Part shown: piece after piece, positions 1 to 9,149 of the stretch
Position numbering within the stretch: position 1 is the first letter of the stretch
How the letters are laid out: each line of letters starts with the position of its first letter
Assembly (NCBI GenBank): GCA_004293445.1
Contig: RDYP01000010.1
Coordinates: 1-64,000, forward strand
Source: Verrucomicrobiota bacterium
GTDB lineage: Bacteria > Verrucomicrobiota > Verrucomicrobiia > Verrucomicrobiales > Akkermansiaceae
DNA: 64,000 bases
Direction: 5' to 3'
The notes under the pieces: model-generated
Told to the model about the DNA's origin: nothing
Database searches by the model: none
Seen by the model: only the letters and a program-made list of their open reading frames with translations
Made by a program: the position numbers and the translations under genes

Positions 1-257
1 CCTCGCCTACAGAACCCCAAACCAATACTACCTAGACCAATGCAAATCCGCAGCCTGAACATCACGAAAGGCTGTCCAACTTTGGAGGGAGCACTACAGA
101 ATTTCCAACAGCTCTCTCAAGGCTGCTGCTTTCACATCCCGCCTGATGCCAGGGTCCGGGATTCACTTATCGCCGAAATCAGCACGGGCTCGTCGGTCAC
201 AGATCCCAGAACAGCCCTCGACGGCATCAAGTCAGCTCCAAGCAAGCAGGGAGCCTC
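1..257. other. Left-edge stretch without a recognised gene
   Basis: I see no convincing gene in the first 257 bases. A 104-codon plus-strand frame runs from 40 to 354, but its sequence is low-similarity-looking and it overlaps the zinc-ribbon gene on the other strand. The minus strand of this stretch is broken by stop codons. It may be the 3' flank of a gene lying outside the window. Confidence 0.4.
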
Positions 258-503
258 TCAGCTCAAGTCCCCTGCAGTGACTGAAGTCTGCTCGCGCGAA
301 CCAAGCGCCATTGCCTGGCTGCGAACTCGCTCGGCAGCATCGTCGAAGCGATAGCTGTGGCAGTTCGGACAAAGCACCACCCCACTCCCAACGATTGAGT
401 CACATCCTTCACAGACCTTGTAGCCCGAAGGATTGGCCGCGATTCTCGCTGCCTTGGCTTCGCGGGAATCCGAGTCGTTGGAGGGTGTCGGTTGGGCAGA
501 CAT
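258..503 (-). CDS. Small zinc-ribbon protein of unknown function (81 aa)
   Basis: The 81-residue product has a single zinc-ribbon-like module in its centre: a CEGCD knuckle at about residues 32-36 and a CPNC knuckle at about 45-48, followed by HSYRFD. The N-terminus is rich in Ser, Asp and charged residues and probably disordered. Four-cysteine ribbons of this size usually bind nucleic acid or another protein, but no function can be assigned. The gene lies 75 bp downstream of rpsT on the same strand and is separated from it by a strong hairpin (522-550), so it may be expressed by read-through from rpsT. I consider it real because the paired CxxC knuckles are unlikely to arise by chance. Confidence 0.65.
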   Translation of the reverse strand: MSAQPTPSNDSDSREAKAARIAANPSGYKVCEGCDSIVGSGVVLCPNCHSYRFDDAAERVRSQAMALGSREQTSVTAGDLS

Positions 504-521
504 CTCGTGTTTTACAAAGGA

Positions 522-550
522 GAAGCGGCACCGGAAACCGGGGCCGCTTC
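522..550 (-). terminator. Hairpin after rpsT
   Basis: An 8-bp perfect outer stem (GAAGCGGC at 522-529 with GCCGCTTC at 543-550) encloses a second CCGG/CCGG stem. On the minus strand it is followed by TCCTTTG, a weak pyrimidine tail. It sits between rpsT and the downstream zinc-ribbon gene and probably acts as a partial terminator or mRNA-stabilising hairpin. Confidence 0.55.
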
Positions 551-578
551 TAAAATGACAAATCGTCCGAATCGCTTA

Positions 579-842
579 TCAAGCGATCGAAGCAAGCGCC
601 TTGGCGGCTTTGCTCTTGAGGTTGGCGGCCTTGTTCTTGTGAATCAGACCCTTCTTCGCTGCTTTATCAACGGCGGACGAAAATTCGGAAAGGGATTGAC
701 CAGCGGCTGGCTTGTCTGCGGCTGCGACAGCGGCAAGGGTCTTCTTGCGGAGCGTCTTGATGGTCATCTTGCGGGCGCGATTGCGCTCGGTGCGGACCTT
801 GGTCTGGCGGACGCGCTTGAGGGCGGACTTGTGATTGGCCAT
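579..842 (-). CDS. rpsT: 30S ribosomal protein S20
   Basis: The 87-residue, very basic protein starts MANHKSALKRVRQ, the hallmark of bacterial S20, and carries the Lys/Arg-rich helices (RNRARKMTIKTLRKK) that bind 16S rRNA. The C-terminal half has the usual GLIHKNKAANLKSKAAKAL pattern. Length is normal for the family. S20 is a primary 16S rRNA-binding protein in the body of the 30S subunit. The gene appears to have its own promoter in the gap upstream (843-938), and a hairpin follows it at 522-550. Confidence 0.97.
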   Translation of the reverse strand: MANHKSALKRVRQTKVRTERNRARKMTIKTLRKKTLAAVAAADKPAAGQSLSEFSSAVDKAAKKGLIHKNKAANLKSKAAKALASIA

Positions 843-938
843 GATGGAAAAATTTGGAAGTTGGACGCGACAGAAGCAGCGCGGGGGCGCAAAGGTAGGA
901 ATGCGAGCGATCCTGTCAAGCTTGTCTCTCGCGGAGAA

Positions 939-1571
939 TCACCTTTTTACGGACGCGGCGATGGAAGAAAAAATCGACTCCCGGGCATAGGCCTGCCCCA
1001 CCCAGGTATCGCGCAGGGCACCACGCACCACCCGGACTTCAGCGCCTTCTTCAACCCGGTCGTAAAGATCGACCACGTCTTTCATCCCCATGCGAATGCA
1101 ACCATAAGAGGCCGGACTTCCGAGACGCCACTCCTCGGGCGTGCCATGAATGTAAACGCAGCGACCGTAAGTATTGCGATTGTGGCTTTCCTTGCCTTGG
1201 AGCCAAAGAATCCGACTCACCACCGGATCACGCCCCGGAGCGTTGGCTCGCAGGACCTCTCCAGTCGCCCGTCGACTTTTAAAAACCATCCCCGCAGGGG
1301 CACCACCGCCGATTTTCCGGGCGATCTCCAACCTGCCAAGAGGCGTGCAGTTGCTTCCGCTCCGCGAACCAATTCCGAATTTCGAGGTCGAAACCGGATA
1401 CGATTTGACCGGCCTTCCATCGCGAACCAGCACCAGTCGCTGATCCGCCACGCTGATATACATCTGATTCCGGGTGTCTTTGATACGCGCGGCGCACCCC
1501 GACAGAAACCCAACCGATGCCCCCAAGAGAGCAAACGGAATGGCACTGCGGAGGATTCGCCGGATCATCAT
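939..1571 (-). CDS. L,D-transpeptidase (YkuD family) lipoprotein
   Basis: This is an exported YkuD-fold enzyme of about 210 aa. A signal sequence ends in a lipobox-like FLSGC (Cys about residue 26), so it is probably a lipoprotein. The YkuD domain spans about residues 36-190 and ends with the catalytic signature HGTPEEW...SYGCIRM (about 142-162), containing the nucleophilic Cys, the His and the Arg. Members crosslink peptidoglycan stem peptides or attach proteins to them. Three possible starts lie in tandem (TTG 1574, ATG 1571, ATG 1568); ATG 1571 is chosen. The upstream glycosyltransferase gene stops at 1577, so the two genes are almost certainly cotranscribed. Confidence 0.88.
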   Translation of the reverse strand: MMIRRILRSAIPFALLGASVGFLSGCAARIKDTRNQMYISVADQRLVLVRDGRPVKSYPVSTSKFGIGSRSGSNCTPLGRLEIARKIGGGAPAGMVFKSRRATGEVLRANAPGRDPVVSRILWLQGKESHNRNTYGRCVYIHGTPEEWRLGSPASYGCIRMGMKDVVDLYDRVEEGAEVRVVRGALRDTWVGQAYARESIFSSIAASVKR

Positions 1572-1576
1572 CAACT

Positions 1577-3088
1577 CTAGGACTCCTTGGTATCGTCGGA
1601 TGCCACCTCGAGATCCGACGCACGACCCACAGGCAGCAGGCGTGCCAAAGAGCCCAGCGAGGTGTAAAAGAAACCGACAGGAAAGGGCAAAAGGAGAATC
1701 GCCGAAGACCAGCGCTCCTGCATCGCCGCTTCCACCACCACGAAAAGGAAAAAGAACCCGAAGAGCAACTCGATCACCGGAGTCAGGGTCTTCATCGCTT
1801 TGTAGCTGCTACGCTTCCAATCCGTCTTGGGCTTCTGGTCGATGCCATACTTCGGCGTCCGGACGAAGCCGCTTTGATGATTGAAGATCGCTTCGATCAC
1901 CGCCTTGGCGTTGTTGATCGACATGCCGATCCCCAAAGCCAGCAGCAGGGGCAAATAAGGAAGTTCGCGCCACCAAGTCTGCGGACGCAGGGCCTTTTGG
2001 GCCGTCACGTAAAAGACGATCACCGACACCGAAGCGAAAAAGAAAATCGGCACATTGATGATGTAATGCGTCAATGGCCCGAAGTTCGGCGCCGCATGCT
2101 GATTTGGATAGATCAGGAAACAGAGGCAGATGAGCATCAAATAGGCGAAATTCGAAGTCAGGTGGGCCGTTGCCTCCATTTTGATGAAGAGTGGCACCTT
2201 CGCCCGCCAGATCGCCGGAAGCACTTTCTTGCAGACTTGGATCGATCCTTTGGTCCAGCGATGCTGCTGACTCTTGAACCCGTCCATATCGACCGGCAAT
2301 TCTGCCGGAGTCTCAACATCATTGAGGAAAATAAAACGCCAGCCCTTGAGCTGCGCCCGATAGCTGAGATCCATGTCCTCCGTGAGCGTGTCGTGCTCCC
2401 AACCGCCGGCATCGGCAATACAGGATTTTCTCCAAATGCCCGCGGTGCCGTTGAAGGTGAAGAAACGCCCACTGCGGTTCCGCGCGGTCTGCTCGAGCTC
2501 GAGGTGACCATCAAGGAACATCGCTTGAATGCGAGTCAGCACATTGAAGGTGCGATTGAGGTGACCCCAGCGCGTCTGGATCATGCCAATCCGAGGATCG
2601 GTGAAATAATGGATGGTCTTGATCAGCACATCTGGATTCGGAACGAAATCCGCGTCCAGAATGAACAGGAATTCCCCTTTCGCGAATCGCGTCCCGTGCT
2701 CCAAAGCACCCGCCTTGTATCCGGTGCGGTCGCTTCGATGAATCAGCTCGGCATCAAACCCACGGGCACGCAGGGCATCAACCCCGGCCTGACAGATCCC
2801 GGTGGTCTCGTCGGTCGAGTCGTCCAAAACCTGAATCTGCAGTTTGTTCCTCGGATATTCGATGCGGGAAACCGAGTCCAACAAGCGGTCCACCACGTGC
2901 ATCTCATTAAACACCGGTAGCTGGATGGTCACCAAAGGAACATCGGTGAAAAGCTCGGTAGGCTGCGGCCTTTTCCGCGAGTGCCGCAGGTAAAGATAAA
3001 CGATGCAGAGCCGATGGAATCCGTAGCCAGCGAGGCAAATCAGAACCAGAATGTAAGAGAAATACCAGAGAGGCGAGGTCAAGTCCAT
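1577..3088 (-). CDS. Membrane family-2 glycosyltransferase (cellulose synthase/mannan synthase-like)
   Basis: The product (503 aa) has one N-terminal membrane helix, a cytosolic GT2 domain and at least four C-terminal membrane helices, the layout of processive beta-glycan synthases. All four GT2 signatures are visible: DDSTDE, DADFV, TEDMD and QQHRW. A processive beta-linked polysaccharide synthase acting on a nucleotide sugar is therefore expected; the sugar cannot be read from sequence. The frame is open up to 3259, but the extra residues look non-coding and MDLTSPLWYFSYIL gives a sensible membrane start at 3088. It lies 2 bp from the L,D-transpeptidase gene, which suggests a shared role in cell-envelope building. 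It is far from the EPS locus. Confidence 0.85.
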   Translation of the reverse strand: MDLTSPLWYFSYILVLICLAGYGFHRLCIVYLYLRHSRKRPQPTELFTDVPLVTIQLPVFNEMHVVDRLLDSVSRIEYPRNKLQIQVLDDSTDETTGICQAGVDALRARGFDAELIHRSDRTGYKAGALEHGTRFAKGEFLFILDADFVPNPDVLIKTIHYFTDPRIGMIQTRWGHLNRTFNVLTRIQAMFLDGHLELEQTARNRSGRFFTFNGTAGIWRKSCIADAGGWEHDTLTEDMDLSYRAQLKGWRFIFLNDVETPAELPVDMDGFKSQQHRWTKGSIQVCKKVLPAIWRAKVPLFIKMEATAHLTSNFAYLMLICLCFLIYPNQHAAPNFGPLTHYIINVPIFFFASVSVIVFYVTAQKALRPQTWWRELPYLPLLLALGIGMSINNAKAVIEAIFNHQSGFVRTPKYGIDQKPKTDWKRSSYKAMKTLTPVIELLFGFFFLFVVVEAAMQERWSSAILLLPFPVGFFYTSLGSLARLLPVGRASDLEVASDDTKES

Positions 3089-3436
3089 GGAGCTGGAATT
3101 TGGGTGGAAAGCCGCTTCCGTCTCGACAAGCGGCTGAACAAGAAGGTTCCGGGCGGCCGAAGGCCAACAGGTCCAGCAGCCCGAGTCAAGCCGCCATCTC
3201 CGGACGACCAGAGCCCCGTGTGGTCTCATTCCCGCCAAAAACCGCGACTCAAACCCCAAACTCGGACCGATCCTCCGGAAATTCCTCGATGTCGTTTGCC
3301 TTGCCCATCGCGAACGCCGCAGCGGGTCTGAAATTTTTTCCTCCTCTCGAATCCACGCGACCTTTCAGACCGCGAACTCCCCGTTCACCGGGATTGCCGG
3401 TTGCGGGAAAGCCCGTGCAATGTCAGCATCTCCTTC
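3089..3436. other. Divergent intergenic region
   Basis: This roughly 350-bp gap lies between two divergent genes and must hold both promoters. I see no convincing -35/-10 pair, inverted repeat or small gene. Both flanking frames extend into it (to 3259 on minus, to 3401 on plus with a TTG), so the true gap may be smaller. Confidence 0.4.
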
Positions 3437-4273
3437 GTGAACCTGATCCGCAAATCGCTCGCCGCCAGCTTGGGCGCGCTGCTCTGCACCTTTCCCGCCG
3501 TCGGCCAAGATGAGGAAAAACCGCCGATCCCGGAGGATCTACTGGCAGATGCCCATGTGCGGGAGGAACTCGCGATCAACGAATTCACGGCTCCCTCCAT
3601 CGCGAAAATTTTCGAGTCCTTGGAGGCCCTCGCACCACTACCCATCCTCAAATTCCAACGGGATGCCGCGAAACAAATGCCTCTGAATCGCGCGGATCTC
3701 GCCGTCGAACTAGGCTTCCTCATCGCCGATGGATTTCTCGTCGTCCAAGCGGGGGAATTGGGAAAGGTTGAGCCCCTCGCGGCCGAACTCACCCGCTACG
3801 GCAAAGCCCTGGGTGCAGGCGAAAGGGTGAACCGCCACGCCGCCAGCCTGCTCGAAAGCGCCCGCAAGCAGGAGATCGCCCAGCTGAAGAAAGAACTCGC
3901 CGCGACTCAAAAAGACGTCGAGCTGGAACTCGTCACCCTCCGCGACGCCGATCTCGCCCACTTGATTTCCCTCGGCGGCTGGATCCGAGCCCTCGAAGTT
4001 TCCTCCGCCGCGGTCGAAGGGCAGTTCAGCCCGGAACGCGCCAAGCACGTGATGCGCGAGGACATCGCCGATTACTACTCCGCCGTCGTCGGTGGCCTGG
4101 AACCCCGCATCGCCGACCGCCCGAGCTTCCTCAACATGCGCGACATCCTCGCCGGACTGCGGACGGAGATGACGCTTGGCGAGGAACCCGTGGCCCAGGA
4201 AACCATTGCCGACATCGCCAAGCAAGCGACCCAACTGGCGGAACTCGCGCTCCAGCGCGACGAGGAACCCTGA
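3437..4273 (+). CDS. Secreted hypothetical protein with alpha-helical repeats
   Basis: This protein of about 278 aa is not recognised. With the GTG at 3437 the N-terminus reads VNLIRKSLAASLGALLCTFPAVGQ, a standard signal peptide with probable cleavage after AVG. A TTG at 3401 would add 12 residues. The mature part is rich in Ala, Glu and Leu with a charged helical stretch (about 140-175), consistent with an all-helical periplasmic protein. No catalytic motif is seen. It is followed 55 bp later by ygfZ on the same strand and may share its transcript. Confidence 0.6.
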   Translation: MNLIRKSLAASLGALLCTFPAVGQDEEKPPIPEDLLADAHVREELAINEFTAPSIAKIFESLEALAPLPILKFQRDAAKQMPLNRADLAVELGFLIADGFLVVQAGELGKVEPLAAELTRYGKALGAGERVNRHAASLLESARKQEIAQLKKELAATQKDVELELVTLRDADLAHLISLGGWIRALEVSSAAVEGQFSPERAKHVMREDIADYYSAVVGGLEPRIADRPSFLNMRDILAGLRTEMTLGEEPVAQETIADIAKQATQLAELALQRDEEP

Positions 4274-4328
4274 CGCCGACCGCGCGCTCGAGCGGCTCCC
4301 CCACATTTCCAGCAAGCTCTCCCCCACC

Positions 4329-5180
4329 ATGATCGCGCCGATCCGCTGCCTACCGCGCCAGCCTCAATGCCTGCTGGCATTTTCAGGGCCCGATGCGACT
4401 CGCTACTTGAACGGCCAACTCACCCAAGACGTCCGCGATCTCGGCGATCGCAGCCTCGCCTCCTGCGTCACCGATGCAAAAGGCCGCCTGCAAGCTTTCG
4501 TCCATCTCTGCCGCGGCGCCGACGATGCGATCTGGATCAATGGTCCGGCCGACCGAGCCGAGGAATTGGAAGCACGACTTACCCGATACCTCATCGCCGA
4601 CGACGTCGACGTCACCGACCTCTCGGACCAGTGGCAGCTGATCCATGTCGTCGATTCCATCGAACCTCCACCCGAGTTTCCCGGCAGCATCATCCGCCGC
4701 AGCGAGCGATCCGGCCCCGATGGCTGGGATCTCTGGCTTCCCCAAAAAACCGCCCTCCCCGAACTCCATCCGCTCAGCCACGCCGAAGCGGAAACCCGAC
4801 GGATCATGGCAAGAATTCCCGCCTGGGGAGCCGAACTCACCGCGGGAATGCTCCCGCCGGAAGCCGCACTCGATCGCAACGCGATCTCTTATCACAAAGG
4901 CTGCTACATCGGCCAAGAAGTGCTTTCCCGCATCAAAAGCGCCGGACGCCTCAATCGCAAGCTCACCGCTTTCCTAGTCGATTCGGACGCGGCAGCCGGA
5001 GACCTCCTCGGCAACCTCGAGGCAAGCCGCCCCGCCGGCTCTTTGACAAGCGTCGCGCCATGGCCCAACGAATCCGGCACCCACGCCGCCTTGGGCTATC
5101 TCGACAAATCGGCCTTCGACGCAGTCGAACTGCCCCTTGTCGGAAAATCAGGCCGCGCCAGAGTGATCGGCTTCGTGTGA
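4329..5180 (+). CDS. ygfZ: YgfZ/GcvT folate-binding protein
   Basis: The 283-aa protein belongs to the folate-binding aminomethyltransferase-like family. The diagnostic KGCYIGQE motif, with the family's conserved Cys, is at about residues 195-202. The N-terminal part carries the expected FSGPDATRYLNGQLTQDV block. YgfZ proteins assist iron-sulfur cluster assembly or repair with tetrahydrofolate and are cytosolic. The frame is open upstream to 4176, but the homologous region begins at MIAPIRCL, so ATG 4329 is chosen. A CCCCC tract lies 4 bases upstream of this start, in place of a Shine-Dalgarno sequence. Confidence 0.93.
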   Translation: MIAPIRCLPRQPQCLLAFSGPDATRYLNGQLTQDVRDLGDRSLASCVTDAKGRLQAFVHLCRGADDAIWINGPADRAEELEARLTRYLIADDVDVTDLSDQWQLIHVVDSIEPPPEFPGSIIRRSERSGPDGWDLWLPQKTALPELHPLSHAEAETRRIMARIPAWGAELTAGMLPPEAALDRNAISYHKGCYIGQEVLSRIKSAGRLNRKLTAFLVDSDAAAGDLLGNLEASRPAGSLTSVAPWPNESGTHAALGYLDKSAFDAVELPLVGKSGRARVIGFV

Positions 5181-5220
5181 CCCGGCATCGGCCGAGGGCT
5201 CTTATCTTTTCCCATTTGGC

Positions 5221-5248
5221 AAAAAAGGACCGCGGTCGCCCGCGGCCC
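5221..5248 (-). terminator. Rho-independent terminator of bamA
   Basis: Read on the minus strand this is a 9-bp GC-rich stem (one G-U pair) with a GCGA tetraloop followed by six T. It starts about 20 bp past the bamA stop codon. Confidence 0.88.
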
Positions 5249-5268
5249 TTCGGAGAGATCAGCCCCGC

Positions 5269-7644
5269 TCAGTACTGGTAGTTCAGATAGAAATTGAACT
5301 GACCACCTTTGTCCGCGACTGGATCGGGACTCTCGACCGGCACGGCGTAATCCAGTGCGATCGGTACCGGGCTGATGGGTAGCTTGAGTCGGACCCCGAC
5401 ACCGAAGTCGTGATACAAGTCGCTGGGGCTCGGATCCCAAGAACCATCATTCACGAACCCGAGGTCATAGAAAGCGGCAGCGCGGATGTTCTCGATGACC
5501 GGAATGGTCAACTCGGTGGAAAGGAAACCCAGCGATTGCCCACCGACCACCTCGCCGGTGACCGGATCACGAGGCCCGACGTCGCGGAACTCGAAGCCCC
5601 GCAAGGTCCGACCGCCACCTAGGAACACCCGATCGAAAATCGGCACCTCGCCACTGGTAGCATCGACGAAAGCCAATTCACCGTTCAGCGAAAGGATCGA
5701 ATCCCAAGCAAGATTCCAGTATTTCTGACCCTGCAAGGTGAGGCCCAGCGTGTCGACATCGCCACCGAAAGCAGTGCCCGCAACGTTCACACCAATATCG
5801 AACTTCTCGCCCCGGCGAGTCTCGATGACCGCATCGCGGCTGTCATACACGTAGTTGAGACCCAGAGCGCTGCGGATGAACTCGCCTTCGTCATTAAGGA
5901 GCTCCGATGGCGGTTTGTTCACAGCAACCGCAGCCGCTGAAAGAGTCTCCACAGAATTGTCCAACTCGATGTCGACCTGCTCCAAGCGATACTCGAGCTT
6001 GATCGACGACTTCTCGCCCAAGGGCTTGCGAATGTAAACCGCACCGCCGGCATTCGTCTGTTCGTAGTAGTCGGAATAATACTGCGAGTCGCGATAGAAC
6101 AACTCACCGCCGAGAGCCAACTGCTGACCGAGGAACCAAGGCTCCACCAACGAAACACTGAAATCCGTCCGCTCGCTACCGAGCCGCAAGCTCATCCCGA
6201 AACGTTGACCCGCACCCGTAAAGGCCCAGGGATTCATCAGGTCGAAATTGGTCTGCTCCAAGGTGACAAACCCCACGATGCTGTCGATCGAACTGAATCC
6301 GACACCCGCGCTGACAGAGCCGGTGCGACGCTCTTCGACCAGCACATTGACGTCGCGGTAGCCACCGCGCCCCGGTTCGGCGTCGACTTGGACATCACCG
6401 AAGTATTGAAGATTATCCAAACGAGCCTTCGCGGTCTCCAGCTCAACGGAATTGAAATAATCGCCCGGCTTGAGCGGCATTTCGCGGCGAATCACCCCGT
6501 CCTGCGTCTTGGTGTTACCGCCGATATTGATCCGGCCGACCCGATAGCGGGATCCCTCGGTGATGCGGTAAACGATATTTACCTTACCAGGGCCCGCATC
6601 GCGAATGTCCGGAGTGACGGCAGCATCCGCATAACCGCGCGATCCGTAGTAGCTGCGGATCATTTTGATGTCATCCCGCATCTTCTTGGAGGAATAGCCA
6701 TCTCCGCCATTCAAAGTCAGGGCAGGATAAAGTTCCTCGGAGGTAAAAACTGTGGTGCGGCCGAACCCAACACCAGCGACCGTGTAGCGCTCGCCTTCAT
6801 GGATCGGAATCACCAGATCCACCCGGCCATCGCCGACCGGCTCACGACGCGCACCGGTGCTGCTGGCGCGGAGATAACCGCGGCTGCGATAGTAATCGAG
6901 CACCGCTTCAACATCGGAATCGAGCTGATCCACCTCGAAGCGCCCGGACTTGCTGAGCCAAGAAAACCAGCCCTTTTCCTTCACCTTCATCTCCTTGCGG
7001 AGCGTCCGGCTATCGTAAACGCTGTTGCCCTCGAACCGAATCTTGCGGACCTCGTTCTTGCCGCCTTCCTCGATCATGAAAATGAGATCGTAACCTTCAC
7101 CCGACTCGCTCGGCTGGGTCCGATGACTGATGCTGACATCCGGATAACCGTAACCGCGGTAATAAGTCTCCAGATTGCGGCGTGCGGAAAGGATCGTTTC
7201 GTCGCTCATCGCCCCGCCGACCTTCAGCTTCGTCTCCTTGGCCAGCTTCTGGTCGCTGAACACCGAGTTGCCGGCGAAACCCACCGCCACAATACTGCCG
7301 CGAGTGGTTACATCGAAGATCACCTTGAGCTCCTCGCCCGCCGGTTCTGCCAAGACGCGGACATCGTCCACCAAGCCCGACTCATAGAGAGACTTGATAT
7401 CATTATCCACCTTCTCACTGCGATAGGCCTCGCCATCTCGCAGCGAAATGAAACTGCGAATTCGGGCCTCATCAACCGTTGCCGAGCCACTGAAGCGAAT
7501 CGCCACCTCCGCAACGCTCTTGCCTTCGATATCCTGAGCGAGAGCCGGCATCGCGGCAAACCCGAGTAAGACAAGCCCCGCCATGCAGACCCGGCGCACC
7601 AGCAAAGGCGCACCCCTAAAACAAAAGAGGGACGAGAAATTCAT
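5269..7644 (-). CDS. bamA: Outer membrane protein assembly factor BamA
   Basis: The protein (791 aa) has a signal peptide ending near PALAQ, five POTRA domains over about residues 35-410, and a C-terminal Omp85 beta-barrel of about 380 residues ending in the aromatic FNFYLNYQY. The barrel contains the conserved GGGRTLRGFEFRD block of the lid loop. BamA folds and inserts beta-barrel proteins into the outer membrane, so it shows the organism is diderm. The frame is open to 7752, but MNFSSLFCF at 7644 starts the signal peptide; a later MAGLVLLGF is a possible alternative. The gene appears monocistronic, with its own terminator at 5221-5248 and the divergent tig gene upstream. Confidence 0.96.
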   Translation of the reverse strand: MNFSSLFCFRGAPLLVRRVCMAGLVLLGFAAMPALAQDIEGKSVAEVAIRFSGSATVDEARIRSFISLRDGEAYRSEKVDNDIKSLYESGLVDDVRVLAEPAGEELKVIFDVTTRGSIVAVGFAGNSVFSDQKLAKETKLKVGGAMSDETILSARRNLETYYRGYGYPDVSISHRTQPSESGEGYDLIFMIEEGGKNEVRKIRFEGNSVYDSRTLRKEMKVKEKGWFSWLSKSGRFEVDQLDSDVEAVLDYYRSRGYLRASSTGARREPVGDGRVDLVIPIHEGERYTVAGVGFGRTTVFTSEELYPALTLNGGDGYSSKKMRDDIKMIRSYYGSRGYADAAVTPDIRDAGPGKVNIVYRITEGSRYRVGRINIGGNTKTQDGVIRREMPLKPGDYFNSVELETAKARLDNLQYFGDVQVDAEPGRGGYRDVNVLVEERRTGSVSAGVGFSSIDSIVGFVTLEQTNFDLMNPWAFTGAGQRFGMSLRLGSERTDFSVSLVEPWFLGQQLALGGELFYRDSQYYSDYYEQTNAGGAVYIRKPLGEKSSIKLEYRLEQVDIELDNSVETLSAAAVAVNKPPSELLNDEGEFIRSALGLNYVYDSRDAVIETRRGEKFDIGVNVAGTAFGGDVDTLGLTLQGQKYWNLAWDSILSLNGELAFVDATSGEVPIFDRVFLGGGRTLRGFEFRDVGPRDPVTGEVVGGQSLGFLSTELTIPVIENIRAAAFYDLGFVNDGSWDPSPSDLYHDFGVGVRLKLPISPVPIALDYAVPVESPDPVADKGGQFNFYLNYQY

Positions 7645-7814
7645 ACGTAGTAAGAGACGGCCTGAAGAAAACCGCCTCCCGGCCTCTGGCGTCAAGGACC
7701 ATGTCAGGAATAGACGCCCCATCGGTCGCACCTTCGCTTTGACAAGCCCCAAGCAGGCCCCTTAGGTTCCGCCCCCGGCGCGAACGCCCTTTTCCCCGCG
7801 CCGCACTTTCCGTC

Positions 7815-9149
7815 ATGAACATCATCGTTGAAAAGCAGCCGAACTGCCTCGCCACGCTACGCGTCGAAGTCCCATCGGACACAGTGAGCACCGTGCGCGC
7901 AAAAATCGTCACAGGATACGCCTCGCAGGCCAAAATCGCCGGCTTCCGCCCCGGAAAGGCCCCGAAAAGCGTCATTGAGAAAAAATTCCAAGGCGCCATC
8001 GGCGAGGAACTCGAAGACCGCCTTGTCCGCCAAGCCTTTGACGAGGCTCTGCGCAAGGAAGCCCTCAAAGTCCTCAACTTCGGCCTGCCGCAGAATCTCA
8101 TCCACAACAGCGACGGCACCGTCACTTTCCACGCCCAGCTGACCTTGGCCCCCGAAGTGCAGCTGCCCAACTACAAGGGCATCACCGTGAAAGCGCCAAG
8201 CACGGAAGTCAGCGACACCGAGGTGGACGCCCAACTCGAGGGACTTCGGGAGCGCTTCGCCGATTACGCCGATATTGAAGACCGCGCCGCGGAAAGCGGT
8301 GACCTCGCGGTGATCGATTTCAGCTCCAGCCTCGACGGCCAGCCTCTCGAAGAAGCACTCGGCAAGCCCGCCGGTTACCTCGCAGGCCGCGAAGGATTCT
8401 GGCTCAAACTCGACGACAGCAGCTTCCTGCCGGGCTTCGCCGCCGAAATCGCCGGGCTTAAGATCGATGAAAGCAAGGACATCGCACTGACCATCCCCGA
8501 GGACTTCCCGCTCGCCGACCTCCGCGGTCGCGAGGTGGTCTTCCACGTCACCCTGAAAGGCCTCAAGCAAACCGTACTTCCCGCACTCGATGACGAATTC
8601 GCGGGTAAGGTCACCGGCGGCAAGACGCTCGAAGAACTCCGCAGTCTGGCCAAGCGCCAGATCGAAGTTGAGAAACGCCGCCGCATCGACGATCACAAGG
8701 TCAATCAGATCGTCGAGCACTTCAATTCGCTCGTCGAATTCGAACTCCCCGAAGACTTGCTCCGCCACGAGACTCAAGGCCAAGCCGACGCCCTCGTGGA
8801 GCGCGGCATGAAGTCCGGCATGTCCGAAGACGAGATCAACGCCCAACAAGCCGAAATCTTCGCCACCGCCGGCGATCAGGCTCGCACCAACCTGAAGACC
8901 AATTTCATCCTTCAGGAAATCGCCCGCATCGAAAACATCGCCGTCAGCGACAATGAGCTGATCAATCACCTCGCGATGATCGCCCAATCCCGCAAACAGG
9001 ACCCGAAAAAGTTCATCAAGGAACTGCAACGCAAAGGCCGCCTGCCCGGCATCCGCAACTCGATGCTCGTCGGCAAGGCCATTGACTTCGTCCTCGAGCA
9101 CGCCACCGTTGAGGAAATCCCGGAAGAACCGACTACCACCGATGAGTGA
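7815..9149 (+). CDS. tig: Trigger factor, ribosome-associated chaperone
   Basis: The 444-aa product has the trigger factor order: N-terminal ribosome-binding domain (about 1-140, with the family [16 protein letters not shown] signature near residue 42), central FKBP-type peptidyl-prolyl isomerase domain (about 150-245), and the helical C-terminal chaperone arms. It binds at the ribosome exit tunnel and shields nascent chains. The stop codon overlaps the start of clpP by 8 bp, so the two genes are translationally linked. The tig-clpP-clpX order is widespread in bacteria. Confidence 0.97.
   Translation: MNIIVEKQPNCLATLRVEVPSDTVSTVRAKIVTGYASQAKIAGFRPGKAPKSVIEKKFQGAIGEELEDRLVRQAFDEALRKEALKVLNFGLPQNLIHNSDGTVTFHAQLTLAPEVQLPNYKGITVKAPSTEVSDTEVDAQLEGLRERFADYADIEDRAAESGDLAVIDFSSSLDGQPLEEALGKPAGYLAGREGFWLKLDDSSFLPGFAAEIAGLKIDESKDIALTIPEDFPLADLRGREVVFHVTLKGLKQTVLPALDDEFAGKVTGGKTLEELRSLAKRQIEVEKRRRIDDHKVNQIVEHFNSLVEFELPEDLLRHETQGQADALVERGMKSGMSEDEINAQQAEIFATAGDQARTNLKTNFILQEIARIENIAVSDNELINHLAMIAQSRKQDPKKFIKELQRKGRLPGIRNSMLVGKAIDFVLEHATVEEIPEEPTTTDE

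Noticed and set aside
40-354. 104-codon plus-strand frame at the left edge
   Set aside because: No recognisable motif, and it overlaps the better-supported zinc-ribbon gene on the other strand.
1517-2920. 467-codon plus-strand frame opposite the GT2 gene
   Set aside because: It is the antisense shadow of a gene with all GT2 motifs; long shadows are common at this G+C.
6205-7569. 454-codon plus-strand frame opposite bamA
   Set aside because: Antisense shadow of a clear BamA; its composition is unlike a folded protein.
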